From contig NZ_CP145335.1 in NCBI RefSeq assembly GCF_049568105.1, positions 2,356,001-2,420,000 of the forward strand: a stretch of DNA of 64,000 nt, given 5' to 3'. Both the position numbers and the translations under genes were made by a program. Each line of letters starts with the position of its first letter. Within the stretch, counting starts at the first letter, position 1. Source of the DNA: Salinisphaera sp049568105 (GTDB lineage: Bacteria > Pseudomonadota > Gammaproteobacteria > Nevskiales > Salinisphaeraceae). Positions 1 through 9,279 of the stretch are shown here, piece by piece. The notes under the pieces were generated by a model. The model worked only from the letters and a program-made list of their open reading frames with translations, was not told the origin of the DNA and did no database searches.

Positions 1-748
1 CACGCGCATCGAGCAACGGCTTGAAGACCATGTATTCATCGGGGTCGACCGTTCCTTGCACGACGGTCTCGCCCAGCCCCCAATTGGCGTTGATCAACAC
101 CACATCGGGAAAGCCGGTTTCGGTATCCAGCGAAAACATCACGCCGGCCGCTGCCCGGTCGGCGCGGACCATACGCTGCACCCCAACCGACAACGCCACC
201 TGGAGATGATCGAAGCCGTGATTTTCGCGATAGACGATGGCCCGGTCGGTGAACAGCGAGGCATAACAGCGTCGACAGGCATCCAGTAGCGCCTCGGCGC
301 CCCGAATATTGAGAAAACTTTCCTGCTGGCCGGCGAAGCTGGCCTCTGGCAGATCCTCGGCCGTGGCACTCGAACGCACGGCGACATCCGGGGTCTCGCG
401 GCCGATACGCTGGCCCAGTTCTACATAGGCTCGGGTTATGGCACTGGCAAGCTCGGTAGGAAAGGCACTGTCCAGAAACAGCGAACGAATACGCGCCCCG
501 GTTTCTGCCAGCCCGGCGATGCCGGCCTGGAAACGGCCTAAAGCCTCGCCGATCGGCTCTGCCAGCGCGTTGGCCTGAATGAACGCCCGATAGGCCGTGG
601 CGGTTGTAGCAAAACCTTCGGGCACACGAACGCCGAGTTCGTCGAGATGCCGGGTCATCTCGCCCAGCGACGCGTTCTTGCCGCCCACTACCGCCACATC
701 GCGCCTATCCAGCTCGTCGAAAGCGCGGATATAAGCGCCGTCCGTCAT
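1..748 (-). CDS. ppsA: Phosphoenolpyruvate synthase, N-terminal part (runs off left edge)
   Basis: Converts pyruvate, ATP and water to PEP, AMP and phosphate; a cytoplasmic gluconeogenic enzyme. About 249 residues are visible, all in the ATP-grasp PEP/pyruvate-binding domain. Seen: GGKNASLGEM near residues 22-31, VRSSATAEDLP near 120, GQQESFLN soon after, and NANWGLGETVVQG near the window edge. The swivelling phospho-His and C-terminal PEP domains must lie beyond position 1. The ATG at 748 has a purine-rich GGAGAAAA ribosome site, and its leader carries a perfect 15-bp hairpin (766-799). Its position beside the glycogen genes suggests carbon flow from pyruvate to storage glucan. Pyruvate phosphate dikinase shares this domain, but the sequence around SSATAEDLP fits PpsA better. 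Confidence 0.93.
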   Translation of the reverse strand, partial: MTDGAYIRAFDELDRRDVAVVGGKNASLGEMTRHLDELGVRVPEGFATTATAYRAFIQANALAEPIGEALGRFQAGIAGLAETGARIRSLFLDSAFPTELASAITRAYVELGQRIGRETPDVAVRSSATAEDLPEASFAGQQESFLNIRGAEALLDACRRCYASLFTDRAIVYRENHGFDHLQVALSVGVQRMVRADRAAAGVMFSLDTETGFPDVVLINANWGLGETVVQGTVDPDEYMVFKPLLDAR

Positions 749-765
749 CGTTATTTTCTCCTGGC

Positions 766-799
766 CTGGTACGGCCGGCGAGCCCGCCGGCCGTACCAG
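766..799 (-). promoter_or_regulatory. Leader hairpin before ppsA
   Basis: A perfect 15-bp inverted repeat (766-780 with 785-799) around a 4-nt loop, very GC-rich. It ends 17 bp before the ppsA start, directly upstream of its ribosome site, so it would fold in the ppsA mRNA leader. No T-run follows on either strand, so it is not a typical intrinsic terminator. A role in mRNA stability or translation is inference. Confidence 0.5.
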
Positions 800-805
800 C
801 CCGGC

Positions 806-973
806 TCAACGGCGCCACTCGGCCTTGCGTGCCAGGCACTGGGGCCGCCAAGGGCAATCCGTGTCCTCGCAGAGATTGCGCTCGTCGGTCGCAAAACAGG
901 GCACGCCACCGCGGCGCCATTGTTCGGTCCAGACGCGCCACCGCAGCCGGGACGGGTCCCGCCGGCCGTGCAA
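806..973 (-). CDS. Possible small cysteine-rich protein (about 55 aa, non-ATG start)
   Basis: A frame open from 1006 down to a TGA at 806, between glgA and ppsA. The visible product reads like protein: Trp/Arg-rich, then VPCFATDERNLCEDTDCPW and QCLARKAEWRR at the C-terminus, with four cysteines and several acidic residues that could hold a metal or Fe-S group. No ATG exists in frame. TTG at 973 is the most likely start and GTG at 904 the alternative, and the ribosome site is weak. An FNR/ANR-type box lies about 150 bp upstream. I do not recognise the family. It could be a chance frame in GC-rich DNA, but the C-terminal 30 residues look too specific for that. Confidence 0.35.
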   Translation of the reverse strand: MHGRRDPSRLRWRVWTEQWRRGGVPCFATDERNLCEDTDCPWRPQCLARKAEWRR

Positions 974-1121
974 CGCCGCGATCCGTTCATCGCTGACCTG
1001 ATCGAACTAGGTGGCCTGTGTCATACCCTGGACTCCAATACGCAGAAGGAAAGCCGTGACGGCTTTCAGTGATCACCGCACTATGCGTATTCGAATCTAG
1101 CCCGGTGGCCAGCGGCGGGTT

Positions 1122-1135
1122 TTGACCAAGATCAA
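1122..1135. promoter_or_regulatory. FNR/ANR-type box
   Basis: TTGAC-CAAG-ATCAA matches the TTGAT-N4-ATCAA consensus of FNR/ANR/DNR regulators at nine of ten positions. It lies between the glgA stop and the leader of the small ORF and ppsA on minus, so it may drive that direction under low oxygen. No footprint or -10 evidence can be given. Confidence 0.5.
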
Positions 1136-1162
1136 GGCGTGGCCGGCCTAGTTAATGCTGCC

Positions 1163-2617
1163 TCACATACGCGGCGCCGCTTCGGCATAGACTTCGAGAT
1201 AACGCTGGGCACTACGCTGCCAGCCGAAATCGCGGCGCATCCCGGTCTCCTGTAGTCGCCGCCAACGCGCGGGCTGGCGGAAACAATCCAGTGCTCTTAC
1301 GATCGCATCGTTGAAGGCTTCGGCGCTCGCTGGTTCGAACACGAAGCCGGTGGCCTCGCCCGAAGGGTCATCCAGATCGGTGACGCTGTCGGCCAGCCCG
1401 CCGCAGCGATGCACCAGCGGCGGCGTACCATAGCGCTGGCTATACATCTGATTGAGTCCGCAAGGCTCGAACCGCGACGGCATGAGATAGATATCGGCCC
1501 CAGCCTCGATACGGTGGGCCAGACCTTCGTCGAAATCTAGGCGCACCGCCACCGCCGTCGGCTGTTCGTCGGCGATCCGGCGCAACGCCGCCTCGATGAC
1601 CGGGTCGCCACGCCCGAGCAGCACCAGCTGGGCGCCATTGGCGAGCAGCATGGGTAACGCCGCGAGAATCAGATCGATACCTTTTTGTTCGACCAGTCGC
1701 GAGATCACGCCGAATAAAGGCGCATCCGCGTTCTCGGCCAATTGCATCTCGCGCTGCAGCGCAGTTTTGCACACACGCTTGCCGGCCAGGTCAGCGGCGT
1801 CGTAGGCCGCTGGGATATGCGGATCCTCGGCCGGATTCCAGACCTGGTCATCGATCCCGTTCAGCAAGCCGTACAGGCGATGGCCACGGGCGCGCAGCAG
1901 CCCATCTAGCCCCTGACCGAGCGCCGACTGGCAGATCTCGGCCGCGTAGGTCGGGCTGACCGTGGTCACGGCATCGGCGAACGCCAGCCCACCCTTGATG
2001 AAAGACAGCTGGTCGTGGAATTCCAACGCGTCGTAGTGCCACAGCCAGTCCGGCAAGCCGAGCTCGAACAGCGCGTCGCGACCGAACAGACCACGATACT
2101 GTAGGTTGTGTACGGTGAATACGGTCGTGGCCGGTACGCGGCCGAGCATGGCATACACCGGGGCCAGCCCGGTCTGCCAATCGTTGCAATGCAGGACGTC
2201 GGCCTGCCATTCGATACCGGCCCGACCGCCGGCCAGCATCGCAGCGATACGAGCGAACATGCCGAAGCGATACCCGTTATCCGGCCAGTCGCGGTGCTGA
2301 TCGTCGTGATACGGATTGCCGCGTCGGTTGCTCACGCCAGGCAGATCCAGAAACCAGGTCGCCACGCTGTCGTGCTCGGCAGTCGAGGTGAGCAGGCGGG
2401 CGCCGGCCACTGGCGCTCGAAACACCGGCACCTCGGCCAGCCGCGGATGCTGGGCCAGCACGTCGCCATAGGCCGGTATCAGGAGCCGGACGTCATGCCC
2501 TAGTTCTGCCAGCGCCTGCGGCAGACTGCCGGCCACATCCGCCAGCCCGCCGGTCTTGATCCAAGGCGTCGCCTCGCTGGCGACGAACAGAATGCGTAGC
2601 GGGCCCTGTGTGAGCAT
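1163..2617 (-). CDS. glgA: Glycogen synthase (ADP-glucose type)
   Basis: GT5 transferase that adds glucose from ADP-glucose to the non-reducing ends of alpha-1,4-glucan. Seen: the nucleotide-sugar loop KTGGLADVAGSLP from residue 21, VFTVHNLQYRG in the middle, GVISRLVEQKGIDL at the start of the second Rossmann fold, and SRFEPCGLNQMYSQRYGTPP near the C-terminal end. At 484 residues it has the usual bacterial length. The ATG at 2617 is preferred because it follows a GAGGA ribosome site and lies 10 nt after the glgB stop. An ATG at 2644 would overlap glgB. It forms a glgB-glgA unit on minus. Confidence 0.96.
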   Translation of the reverse strand: MLTQGPLRILFVASEATPWIKTGGLADVAGSLPQALAELGHDVRLLIPAYGDVLAQHPRLAEVPVFRAPVAGARLLTSTAEHDSVATWFLDLPGVSNRRGNPYHDDQHRDWPDNGYRFGMFARIAAMLAGGRAGIEWQADVLHCNDWQTGLAPVYAMLGRVPATTVFTVHNLQYRGLFGRDALFELGLPDWLWHYDALEFHDQLSFIKGGLAFADAVTTVSPTYAAEICQSALGQGLDGLLRARGHRLYGLLNGIDDQVWNPAEDPHIPAAYDAADLAGKRVCKTALQREMQLAENADAPLFGVISRLVEQKGIDLILAALPMLLANGAQLVLLGRGDPVIEAALRRIADEQPTAVAVRLDFDEGLAHRIEAGADIYLMPSRFEPCGLNQMYSQRYGTPPLVHRCGGLADSVTDLDDPSGEATGFVFEPASAEAFNDAIVRALDCFRQPARWRRLQETGMRRDFGWQRSAQRYLEVYAEAAPRM

Positions 2618-2627
2618 CGTGTCGTCC

Positions 2628-4796
2628 TCAGGATCGGGGGTCATGCTGCAGTATCACGCCGGCCAGCGGCGGCAGCGTGAGCGCGATAGCGTGTTCTGAG
2701 GCCATGCCGGGGGTCGGCTGGCTGGTCAGGCTGCCGAGATTGCCGGTATTACTACCGCCGTAGCGCGCGGCATCGGAATTGAACAATTCCCGATAATCGC
2801 CGCTCTGGGCCACAGCGATTCGGTAGTCGTGCCGGACCAACGGTGTAAAATTCAGCGCCACGATCACCTCGCGCGATCCATCGCGGCGTCGATAGGCCAC
2901 CACCGAATGGGCCGCATCGTCGCAGTCGATCCAGGCAAAGCCGCGCGGGTCGAAATCGAGCCGGTGCAGCGCCGGTTCATCGCGGTAGAGCGTGGCTAAA
3001 TCACGCACCAGATCGGCGATGCCGCGTCGTTCGGGCTCGTCGAGCAGAAAATACGGCAGCGCGAGTTGATCGTTCCACTCCCAGGGGTTGGCCATCTCGC
3101 CGCCCATGAACAACAACTTCTTGCCCGGATAGGTGAACTGGTAGGTATAAAGCAGCCGCAGATGGGCTCGTTTTTGCCAGTCGTCGCCGGCCATCTTGCC
3201 GTATAGCGAGCCTTTTTCATGGACTACCTCGTCGTGCGACAGGGCCAGCACGAAATTCTCGCTGAAAGCATAAGTGGGCCCGAAGGTCAGTTCGTGGTGG
3301 TGATGGGCCCGGTGCACCGGGCTGCGATGCAGATAGTTCAGGGTGTCGTGCATCCAGCCCATATTCCATTTCATCGAAAAACCCAGGCCACCGGCTTCGG
3401 GTGGGAGCGACACGCCTGGCCAGCTCGTCGACTCCTCGGCGATCGTGACGCTGCCGGGCGCCTCCCCATGGGTGAGCACGTTCAAACGGCGTAGAAACGC
3501 GACCGCCTCCAGATCCTGGTTGCCGCCCTGGGCGTTGCGCTGCCATTGCTCAGGGCCGCGCGCATAATCGAGATACAACATCGATGCCACGCCGTCCACG
3601 CGCAGCCCGTCGAAGTGGAATTCAGCCAGCCAGTACAGCGCGCTCGACAACAAAAAACTGCAGACTTCGGGCCGGCCGTAATCGAATTGCAGCGTGCCCC
3701 ATTCGGGGTGCTCGCCGCGCAGCGGATCGGCATGCTCGTAGAGCGGTTGGCCATCGAAACGCGCCAACCCGAAATCGTCGCGCGGGAAATGCCCGGGCAC
3801 CCAGTCCAGGTACACGCCGATGCCAGCCTGGTGGAAATGATCGACGAACCAGCGTAGGTCGTCCGGCTGCCCGTAGCGGCTGGTCGGCGCGAAATAGCCG
3901 GTTGGCTGATAGCCCCAGGAGGCATCGAAAGGATGCTCGGTCAGTGGCAGGACCTCGATATGCGTCATGCCGAGCTGCTGCACATAGGGCAGTAGCCGTT
4001 CGGCCAGTGCCCGATAGTCCAGAAACTCGCCATCGGCGCGACGCATCCAGGAGCCGAGATGGACTTCGTAGATCGCAATCGGCGACTGCTGCCAGCCGCC
4101 GCGGGCGGCCATCCAGCCAGCGTCGCCCCAGTCGTGGCGCGCCGGCCCGGTCACGATCGCCGCGGTAGCCGGGCGACGCTCGAAACGCTGGCCATAGGGA
4201 TCGGTCTTGGTCTGGACTGCCCCGTTCGCCGTACGGATTTCGAATTTATACAGCGCGCCCTCGCCGACGCCAGGGACGAACAGTTCCCAGACCCCGCTTC
4301 GGCTGCGTATCCGCATGGGATGGGCGCGCCCGTCCCAGCGGTTGAAGTCGCCGACCACGCTGACACGCTCGGCGTTGGGCGCCCAGACGCCAAAACGCGT
4401 GCCCTCGATGCCCTGATCGTTGGCCAGATGCGCGCCGAGCAGCCGCCAGGCTTGACTATGTTCACCGGCGTTGAAGCGCGCCAGATCGCTGTCATACAGC
4501 AACGGTTCGAACGCATAAGCATCGTGGTGCTCGTGGCGATACCCGTGCTCGTCGACCCAGACCAGCCGATAGTCGTCCGGCAAGCGGCCGTCCGGGCCGC
4601 GCCAGATGAACAATGCCGTTTCACCATAGCGCTGCATCGGTTCGTCCAGAGGCAACAGACGCGCTTCATGGGCATGCGGCAGAAACGCGCGCACGATCTC
4701 GCCGTCGGCGTCTGCGTGGCGACCGAGCAGCCGATGCGGATCGTGCAAACGCGCATCGAGCAACCGGATCATCTGGTCATCGTGCAAACCATGCAT
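2628..4796 (-). CDS. glgB: 1,4-alpha-glucan branching enzyme
   Basis: Cuts alpha-1,4 chains and rejoins them as alpha-1,6 branches in glycogen. 722 residues, a normal length. An N-terminal CBM48-type domain (GTRFGVWAPNAERVSVVGDFN) is followed by a GH13 barrel. Seen: nucleophile Asp in GLRVDGVASML (about 400), Glu in TIAEEST (about 453), and SHDEVVHEKGS (about 522). The ATG at 4796 follows AGAGGCG. Further upstream in-frame starts would add 15 low-complexity residues and lack such a site. First gene of the glgB-glgA unit, divergent from glgC across about 150 bp. Confidence 0.97.
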   Translation of the reverse strand: MHGLHDDQMIRLLDARLHDPHRLLGRHADADGEIVRAFLPHAHEARLLPLDEPMQRYGETALFIWRGPDGRLPDDYRLVWVDEHGYRHEHHDAYAFEPLLYDSDLARFNAGEHSQAWRLLGAHLANDQGIEGTRFGVWAPNAERVSVVGDFNRWDGRAHPMRIRSRSGVWELFVPGVGEGALYKFEIRTANGAVQTKTDPYGQRFERRPATAAIVTGPARHDWGDAGWMAARGGWQQSPIAIYEVHLGSWMRRADGEFLDYRALAERLLPYVQQLGMTHIEVLPLTEHPFDASWGYQPTGYFAPTSRYGQPDDLRWFVDHFHQAGIGVYLDWVPGHFPRDDFGLARFDGQPLYEHADPLRGEHPEWGTLQFDYGRPEVCSFLLSSALYWLAEFHFDGLRVDGVASMLYLDYARGPEQWQRNAQGGNQDLEAVAFLRRLNVLTHGEAPGSVTIAEESTSWPGVSLPPEAGGLGFSMKWNMGWMHDTLNYLHRSPVHRAHHHHELTFGPTYAFSENFVLALSHDEVVHEKGSLYGKMAGDDWQKRAHLRLLYTYQFTYPGKKLLFMGGEMANPWEWNDQLALPYFLLDEPERRGIADLVRDLATLYRDEPALHRLDFDPRGFAWIDCDDAAHSVVAYRRRDGSREVIVALNFTPLVRHDYRIAVAQSGDYRELFNSDAARYGGSNTGNLGSLTSQPTPGMASEHAIALTLPPLAGVILQHDPRS

Positions 4797-4945
4797 GCGT
4801 TTTCGCCTCTGGCCATGACCTGGCCATGACCACCGAGTCATGGGTCTACGATAGCTCTTGAATCTAGATTATTCGATATAAGTACCGTCCGGGTCGTTTT
4901 TCGCTTAGTCTGAAGTTGCGGGTTCATCGGAAGGGAAAAGTGGCC

Positions 4946-6211
4946 ATGGACGCGGAAACACAAAAAGCGCATTCGAATCGTTTCATTAGCCTGGTCACAC
5001 GCGACACGCTGGCCATGGTCCTGGCCGGCGGGCGCGGTACCCGGCTCGGCGGTCTGACCCGGCGGCGTGCCAAGCCAGCGGTACCGTTCGGCGGCGAATT
5101 CCGGATTATCGATTTCGTGCTGTCGAACTGCATCAATTCGGGCATTAGACGGGTGTCGGTGCTCACCCAGTACATGGCCCATCCGCTGATTCGCCATATG
5201 CACCAGGCCTGGGGTTTCCTGCGCGGCGAGTTCGGCGAATTCGTGGAAGTGGTGCCGGCCCAACAGCGCCTGGGCGAATCCTGGTATCGCGGCACCGCCG
5301 ATGCGGTCTACCAGAATCTGGATCTGATCGCCGAACACGAGCCCCGCTTCGTTCTGATTCTCGGTGGCGATCATGTCTACAAGATGGATTACGGGCCGAT
5401 GCTCGGTTTCCACTTGAGCCACAACGCCGACGTCACCGTCGGCTGTGTCGATGTATCGCTGGACGAGGCCCGCAGCTTCGGCGTCATGTCGGTCGACGAC
5501 GACCTGCGCATCAGCGCGTTTTCGGAAAAACCCAACGAACCGACCCCGATGCCCGGCCGCCCCGATCGCGCCCTGGCCTCGATGGGCATCTATGTCTTCA
5601 GCACCGACTATCTGATCGAGATGCTCGAAGCTGATGCCCTGGATACCGATTCAAGCCGAGATTTCGGCAAGGACGTACTGCCGGCGGCGGTCAGCCAGGG
5701 GCATGCGGTCTATGCCTATCATTTCAGCGAGAACGTCGAGGCCGGCACCGGCTACTGGCGGGACGTCGGCACGCTGGATGGCTACTGGAAGGCCAATCTC
5801 GAGCTGATCAACGTCATGCCCGAGCTCAATCTCTACGACCGCGACTGGCCGATCTGGACCTATCAAGAGCAGGTGCCCCCGGCCAAGTTCGTATTCGACG
5901 ACCATGGCCGCCGCGGTGAGGCCGTCAATTCCATGGTCGCCGGCGGCTGCATCGTCTCGGGCGCGACCGTGCGCCGTTCGCTGCTGTTTTCCAGCGTTCT
6001 GGTTGCCGAGCGCAGCGTGATCGAGGATTCGGTCATCCTGCCCAACGTGGTCATCGGTTCCGACTGCCGGATCCAGCACGCAGTCATCGACAGCGATTGC
6101 CATATCCCCGACGGCACCCAGATCCGCATCGACGAATCGGCCGACTTCCGGCGTTTCGAAGTCACCGAAGACGGCGTGGTGCTGGTGACTCGCGAGGCGC
6201 TCGATGTCTGA
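4946..6211 (+). CDS. glgC: Glucose-1-phosphate adenylyltransferase
   Basis: Makes ADP-glucose from glucose-1-phosphate and ATP, the committed and usually allosterically controlled step of bacterial glycogen synthesis. 421 residues. Seen: VLAGGRGTRLGGLTRRRAKP (nucleotide-binding loop), GTADAVYQN, LGGDHVYKMDYG, FSEKP, and a C-terminal left-handed helix region (SVIEDSVILPNVVIG). The ATG at 4946 with GGAAGGG upstream is preferred to a TTG at 4916. The last codons overlap the next gene (ATGTCTGA), so translation of the GH57 enzyme is probably coupled to it. Confidence 0.97.
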   Translation: MDAETQKAHSNRFISLVTRDTLAMVLAGGRGTRLGGLTRRRAKPAVPFGGEFRIIDFVLSNCINSGIRRVSVLTQYMAHPLIRHMHQAWGFLRGEFGEFVEVVPAQQRLGESWYRGTADAVYQNLDLIAEHEPRFVLILGGDHVYKMDYGPMLGFHLSHNADVTVGCVDVSLDEARSFGVMSVDDDLRISAFSEKPNEPTPMPGRPDRALASMGIYVFSTDYLIEMLEADALDTDSSRDFGKDVLPAAVSQGHAVYAYHFSENVEAGTGYWRDVGTLDGYWKANLELINVMPELNLYDRDWPIWTYQEQVPPAKFVFDDHGRRGEAVNSMVAGGCIVSGATVRRSLLFSSVLVAERSVIEDSVILPNVVIGSDCRIQHAVIDSDCHIPDGTQIRIDESADFRRFEVTEDGVVLVTREALDV

Positions 6212-7889
6212 ACGATCCTATCCCCCTCTGCAGATCGTGCTGTGCTGGCATATGCACCAGCCCGACTATTTCGACCCGAGCAGCGGCCGCTTCCAGGATC
6301 CATGGACTTATCTGCATGCGATCAAGGATTACGTCGACATGGTCGCGCACCTCGAGGCGCATCCGGCTGTCCGCGCAGTGGTCAATTTTTCGCCGGTATT
6401 GCTCGAGCAACTCGAGACCTATCGGGCCGATCTGGCGGCCGTGGCCATTGGCAACGGCCGCCTCCACGACCCACTGCTGGCCGCACTTCAGCAACCGCTG
6501 ATCCCCAGCGAGCGCGAAGAACGGATGCTGCTACTGCGTGCCTGTCTACGCGGCGCGGACAATCGCCAGTTCGACGGCTTCGAGGTCTTCCATCGCTTGA
6601 TCGCAACTGCCCGGCATATGCTCGACCAGCCCGATGAAGTGGCCTATCTGCACGATCAGTTCTTCGTCGATCTGCTGGTCTGGTACCACCTTGGCTGGAT
6701 CGGCGAAACGGTCCGGCGCCGCGATACCCGTATTCAAAAGCTCATCGCCCAACAGCGCCACTACAGCATGCTCCAGTGCCGTACGCTGGTGGCGGTGATT
6801 CGGGAGCTGATCGACGAGGTCCTGCACCGCTACCGGGTACTGGCCGAGGCCGGGCGCATCGAGCTGTCGATTACGCCCTACAGCCATCCGATTCTGCCGC
6901 TGTTGCTGGATATCGACAACGCCCGCGATGCCTGGCCGGATTGTCCGCTGCCGAGCCCCTACCCGCAGGGCGAGCCTCGAGCGCACTGGCATTTACGGCG
7001 CGCACGAGAAGTCTTCGAGCGTTTCTTCGGGCAGGCGCCACGAGGCTGCTGGCCGGCCGAGGGCGGCATCTGCGAACGGACCGTGACACTGGCCGGCGAA
7101 GCCGGTTTCGACTGGGTCGCCAGCGGCCAGAGCGTGCTGCGCCACAGTCTGGGCGAAGCCCAAGCCACGCCCGCCGAGCTGTACCGTCCCTATCTGCTGA
7201 CCGATACGGGAGCCGCCTGTTTCTTCCGCGACGACGGGCTCGCCGATGCTATCGGATTCGTCTATCGCGACTGGCATGCCGACGATGCAATCGACGATTT
7301 CATCGGCCGCCTGGAAGCGATCGACGCCGCCCGCGACGACGATACCCCGCTGGTCGTGCCGGTCATTCTCGATGGCGAAAACGCCTGGGAATACTATCCG
7401 CACAACGGCTATCACTTTCTGGATGGGCTGTATGCCGCGCTCGAGGCCCACGAGCGATTGGCCACTACGACCTTCTCGGCATATCTGGATGCCCACCGGG
7501 ACGCGGCCGCCCCGCTGGCCCGACTGGTGGCGGGCAGCTGGGTCTACGGCACGTTTTCCACCTGGATCGGTGATAGCGAAAAAAACCGCGCCTGGGATCT
7601 GCTGGCCGCAGCCAAACGAGCGTTCGATGAACGCGCCCCGGCGCTGGATGCGAGCACGCGAACCTCAGCCGAACGCCTGCTGGCGATCTGCGAAGCCTCC
7701 GACTGGTTCTGGTGGTTCGGCGACGACAACGAAGCCGACACCGTGATGCATTTCGAACGACTGTTCCGTCTCAATCTGGCCGCGCTCTACCAGAGCCTTG
7801 GCTGTGATCCTCCGGATTTGCTGGCTTATGTTTTTACCCATGGGGTCAGCCAAGGCGGTCGTGTCAACACCATGCGTCGCGCACATTGA
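6204..7889 (+). CDS. Glycoside hydrolase family 57 (amylase or glucanotransferase type)
   Basis: GH57 retaining enzyme acting on alpha-glucans; members are alpha-amylases, 4-alpha-glucanotransferases, amylopullulanases or branching enzymes. 561 residues with no signal peptide, so probably cytoplasmic. Seen: LCWHMHQPDY at residues 13-22, GCWPAEGGI near 282 (Glu as candidate nucleophile) and LDGENAWEYYPHNG near 388 (Asp as candidate acid/base). Overlaps glgC by 8 nt and is followed 6 nt later by malQ, so the three form a plus-strand unit for making and trimming glucans. Exact activity cannot be set from sequence. Confidence 0.9.
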   Translation: MSERSYPPLQIVLCWHMHQPDYFDPSSGRFQDPWTYLHAIKDYVDMVAHLEAHPAVRAVVNFSPVLLEQLETYRADLAAVAIGNGRLHDPLLAALQQPLIPSEREERMLLLRACLRGADNRQFDGFEVFHRLIATARHMLDQPDEVAYLHDQFFVDLLVWYHLGWIGETVRRRDTRIQKLIAQQRHYSMLQCRTLVAVIRELIDEVLHRYRVLAEAGRIELSITPYSHPILPLLLDIDNARDAWPDCPLPSPYPQGEPRAHWHLRRAREVFERFFGQAPRGCWPAEGGICERTVTLAGEAGFDWVASGQSVLRHSLGEAQATPAELYRPYLLTDTGAACFFRDDGLADAIGFVYRDWHADDAIDDFIGRLEAIDAARDDDTPLVVPVILDGENAWEYYPHNGYHFLDGLYAALEAHERLATTTFSAYLDAHRDAAAPLARLVAGSWVYGTFSTWIGDSEKNRAWDLLAAAKRAFDERAPALDASTRTSAERLLAICEASDWFWWFGDDNEADTVMHFERLFRLNLAALYQSLGCDPPDLLAYVFTHGVSQGGRVNTMRRAH

Positions 7890-7895
7890 GGTCCC

Positions 7896-9278
7896 ATGAG
7901 TTTTGCCCCCGTACTCGATCGACGCCGTAGCGGCGTCCTGCTCCACCCCAGCTCGCTACCCGGCAAGGGAGCGCTCGGCGGTCGACTGGGTCCTAAGGCG
8001 AGCCGGTTCTGTGATTTCCTCCAGGCGAGCGGTTTCAGTATTTGGCAAACGTTGCCGCTGACGCCCCGCGATACAGCCGGCAGCCCCTATCGCAGCCCGT
8101 CGGCGTTCGCGATCGATCCCGACCTGCTCGACCCGGCCGAGGCCGTCAGTGACGATTCCGGCAAGCCAGACTATGCCGATTTTTGTTATGCCCAGCGATA
8201 CTGGCTGGACGACTATGCTCTCTATACCGTATTGCGTAGCGCCTACGCCGTGCCCTGGTATGACTGGCCGCCAGCGCTCCGGCGTCGCGATCCTGAAGCG
8301 CTGGCCGAGACACGTCGGGATCATGCCGAGGCTCTCGAATCGGTCTGTCATACCCAGTTCCTTTGCCATCGAGCCTGGCAACGCATTAAGCACTACGCCA
8401 ATGCGCGCGGCATCCGCCTATTCGGCGATCTGTCGTTCTTCGTGGCCTACGACAGCGCCGATGTCTGGGCCCAGCCCCAACTGTTTCAGCTCGATGACCG
8501 TGGTCGAATGACAGCGAACACCGGCGTTCCACCGGATTATTTCGCTGCCCATGGCCAGCTCTGGGGCATGCCCCATTACGACTGGGCCGCGATCGAAGCC
8601 AGCGGCTGGCAATGGTGGATCGAACGCGTACGCCGCCAGCTCGATCTGTTCGATCTGCTGCGACTCGATCATTTCCGCGGTCTGGCTGCGGCTTGGCATA
8701 TCCCGGCTTGTGCCCAACACGCCGAGACCGGCCGGTGGGCGCCAGGGCCCGGCGATAACTTTCTGGAAGCGCTACAGGAGGCCCTCGGCCCGCTGCCGTT
8801 GGTGGCCGAAGACCTGGGCCAAATCACTCCGGACGTACGAGCACTACGCGATCGGAACGGGCTAGCCGGCATGCGCGTGCTGCAATTCGCCTTCGGCGGC
8901 TCGGCCAGCAATATCCATCTACCCCACAATCACATTCCGAATGTGGTGGTGTATACCGGCACCCACGACAACAACACCCTGGCCGGCTGGTGGGCGCACG
9001 ACTGTGATGAGCGCCTGCGCGAGCACGTCGAGAATTACTTCGGCGATCCTTCGCTGATTCCCGATGCCATGCGCCGCGCCGCGCTCGCCTCGGTCGCGCG
9101 CTGGGCGATCATGCCCATGCAGGATCTGCTCGGGCTGGGCGCGACAGCCCGGATGAACACCCCCGGCACTGCGACCGGCAACTGGGCCTGGCGTATGGAC
9201 AGCCTGCCGAACGACGGCGAATTGAGCGCGCACTGCCACGCGCTCAACCATCTTTACGGTCGGCTGGCAACGGAATAG
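7896..9278 (+). CDS. malQ: 4-alpha-glucanotransferase (amylomaltase)
   Basis: GH77 enzyme that moves malto-oligosaccharide segments between chains and releases glucose. 460 residues, the short bacterial/plant DPE1-like form without the extra N-terminal region of E. coli MalQ. Seen: SGVLLHPSSLPG at the N-terminus, LLRLDHFRG near 255 (nucleophile Asp), VAEDLGQITPDV near 302 (acid Glu) and YTGTHDNNTLAGWW near 355. Third gene of the glgC unit. Its stop is 1 nt from the stop of the convergent glgP gene, leaving no room for a terminator. Confidence 0.95.
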   Translation: MSFAPVLDRRRSGVLLHPSSLPGKGALGGRLGPKASRFCDFLQASGFSIWQTLPLTPRDTAGSPYRSPSAFAIDPDLLDPAEAVSDDSGKPDYADFCYAQRYWLDDYALYTVLRSAYAVPWYDWPPALRRRDPEALAETRRDHAEALESVCHTQFLCHRAWQRIKHYANARGIRLFGDLSFFVAYDSADVWAQPQLFQLDDRGRMTANTGVPPDYFAAHGQLWGMPHYDWAAIEASGWQWWIERVRRQLDLFDLLRLDHFRGLAAAWHIPACAQHAETGRWAPGPGDNFLEALQEALGPLPLVAEDLGQITPDVRALRDRNGLAGMRVLQFAFGGSASNIHLPHNHIPNVVVYTGTHDNNTLAGWWAHDCDERLREHVENYFGDPSLIPDAMRRAALASVARWAIMPMQDLLGLGATARMNTPGTATGNWAWRMDSLPNDGELSAHCHALNHLYGRLATE

Positions 9279-9279
9279 A

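Noticed and set aside
3584..4829. Long plus-strand frames opposite glgB
   Set aside because: They mirror the strong codon bias of glgB on minus and show no family match.
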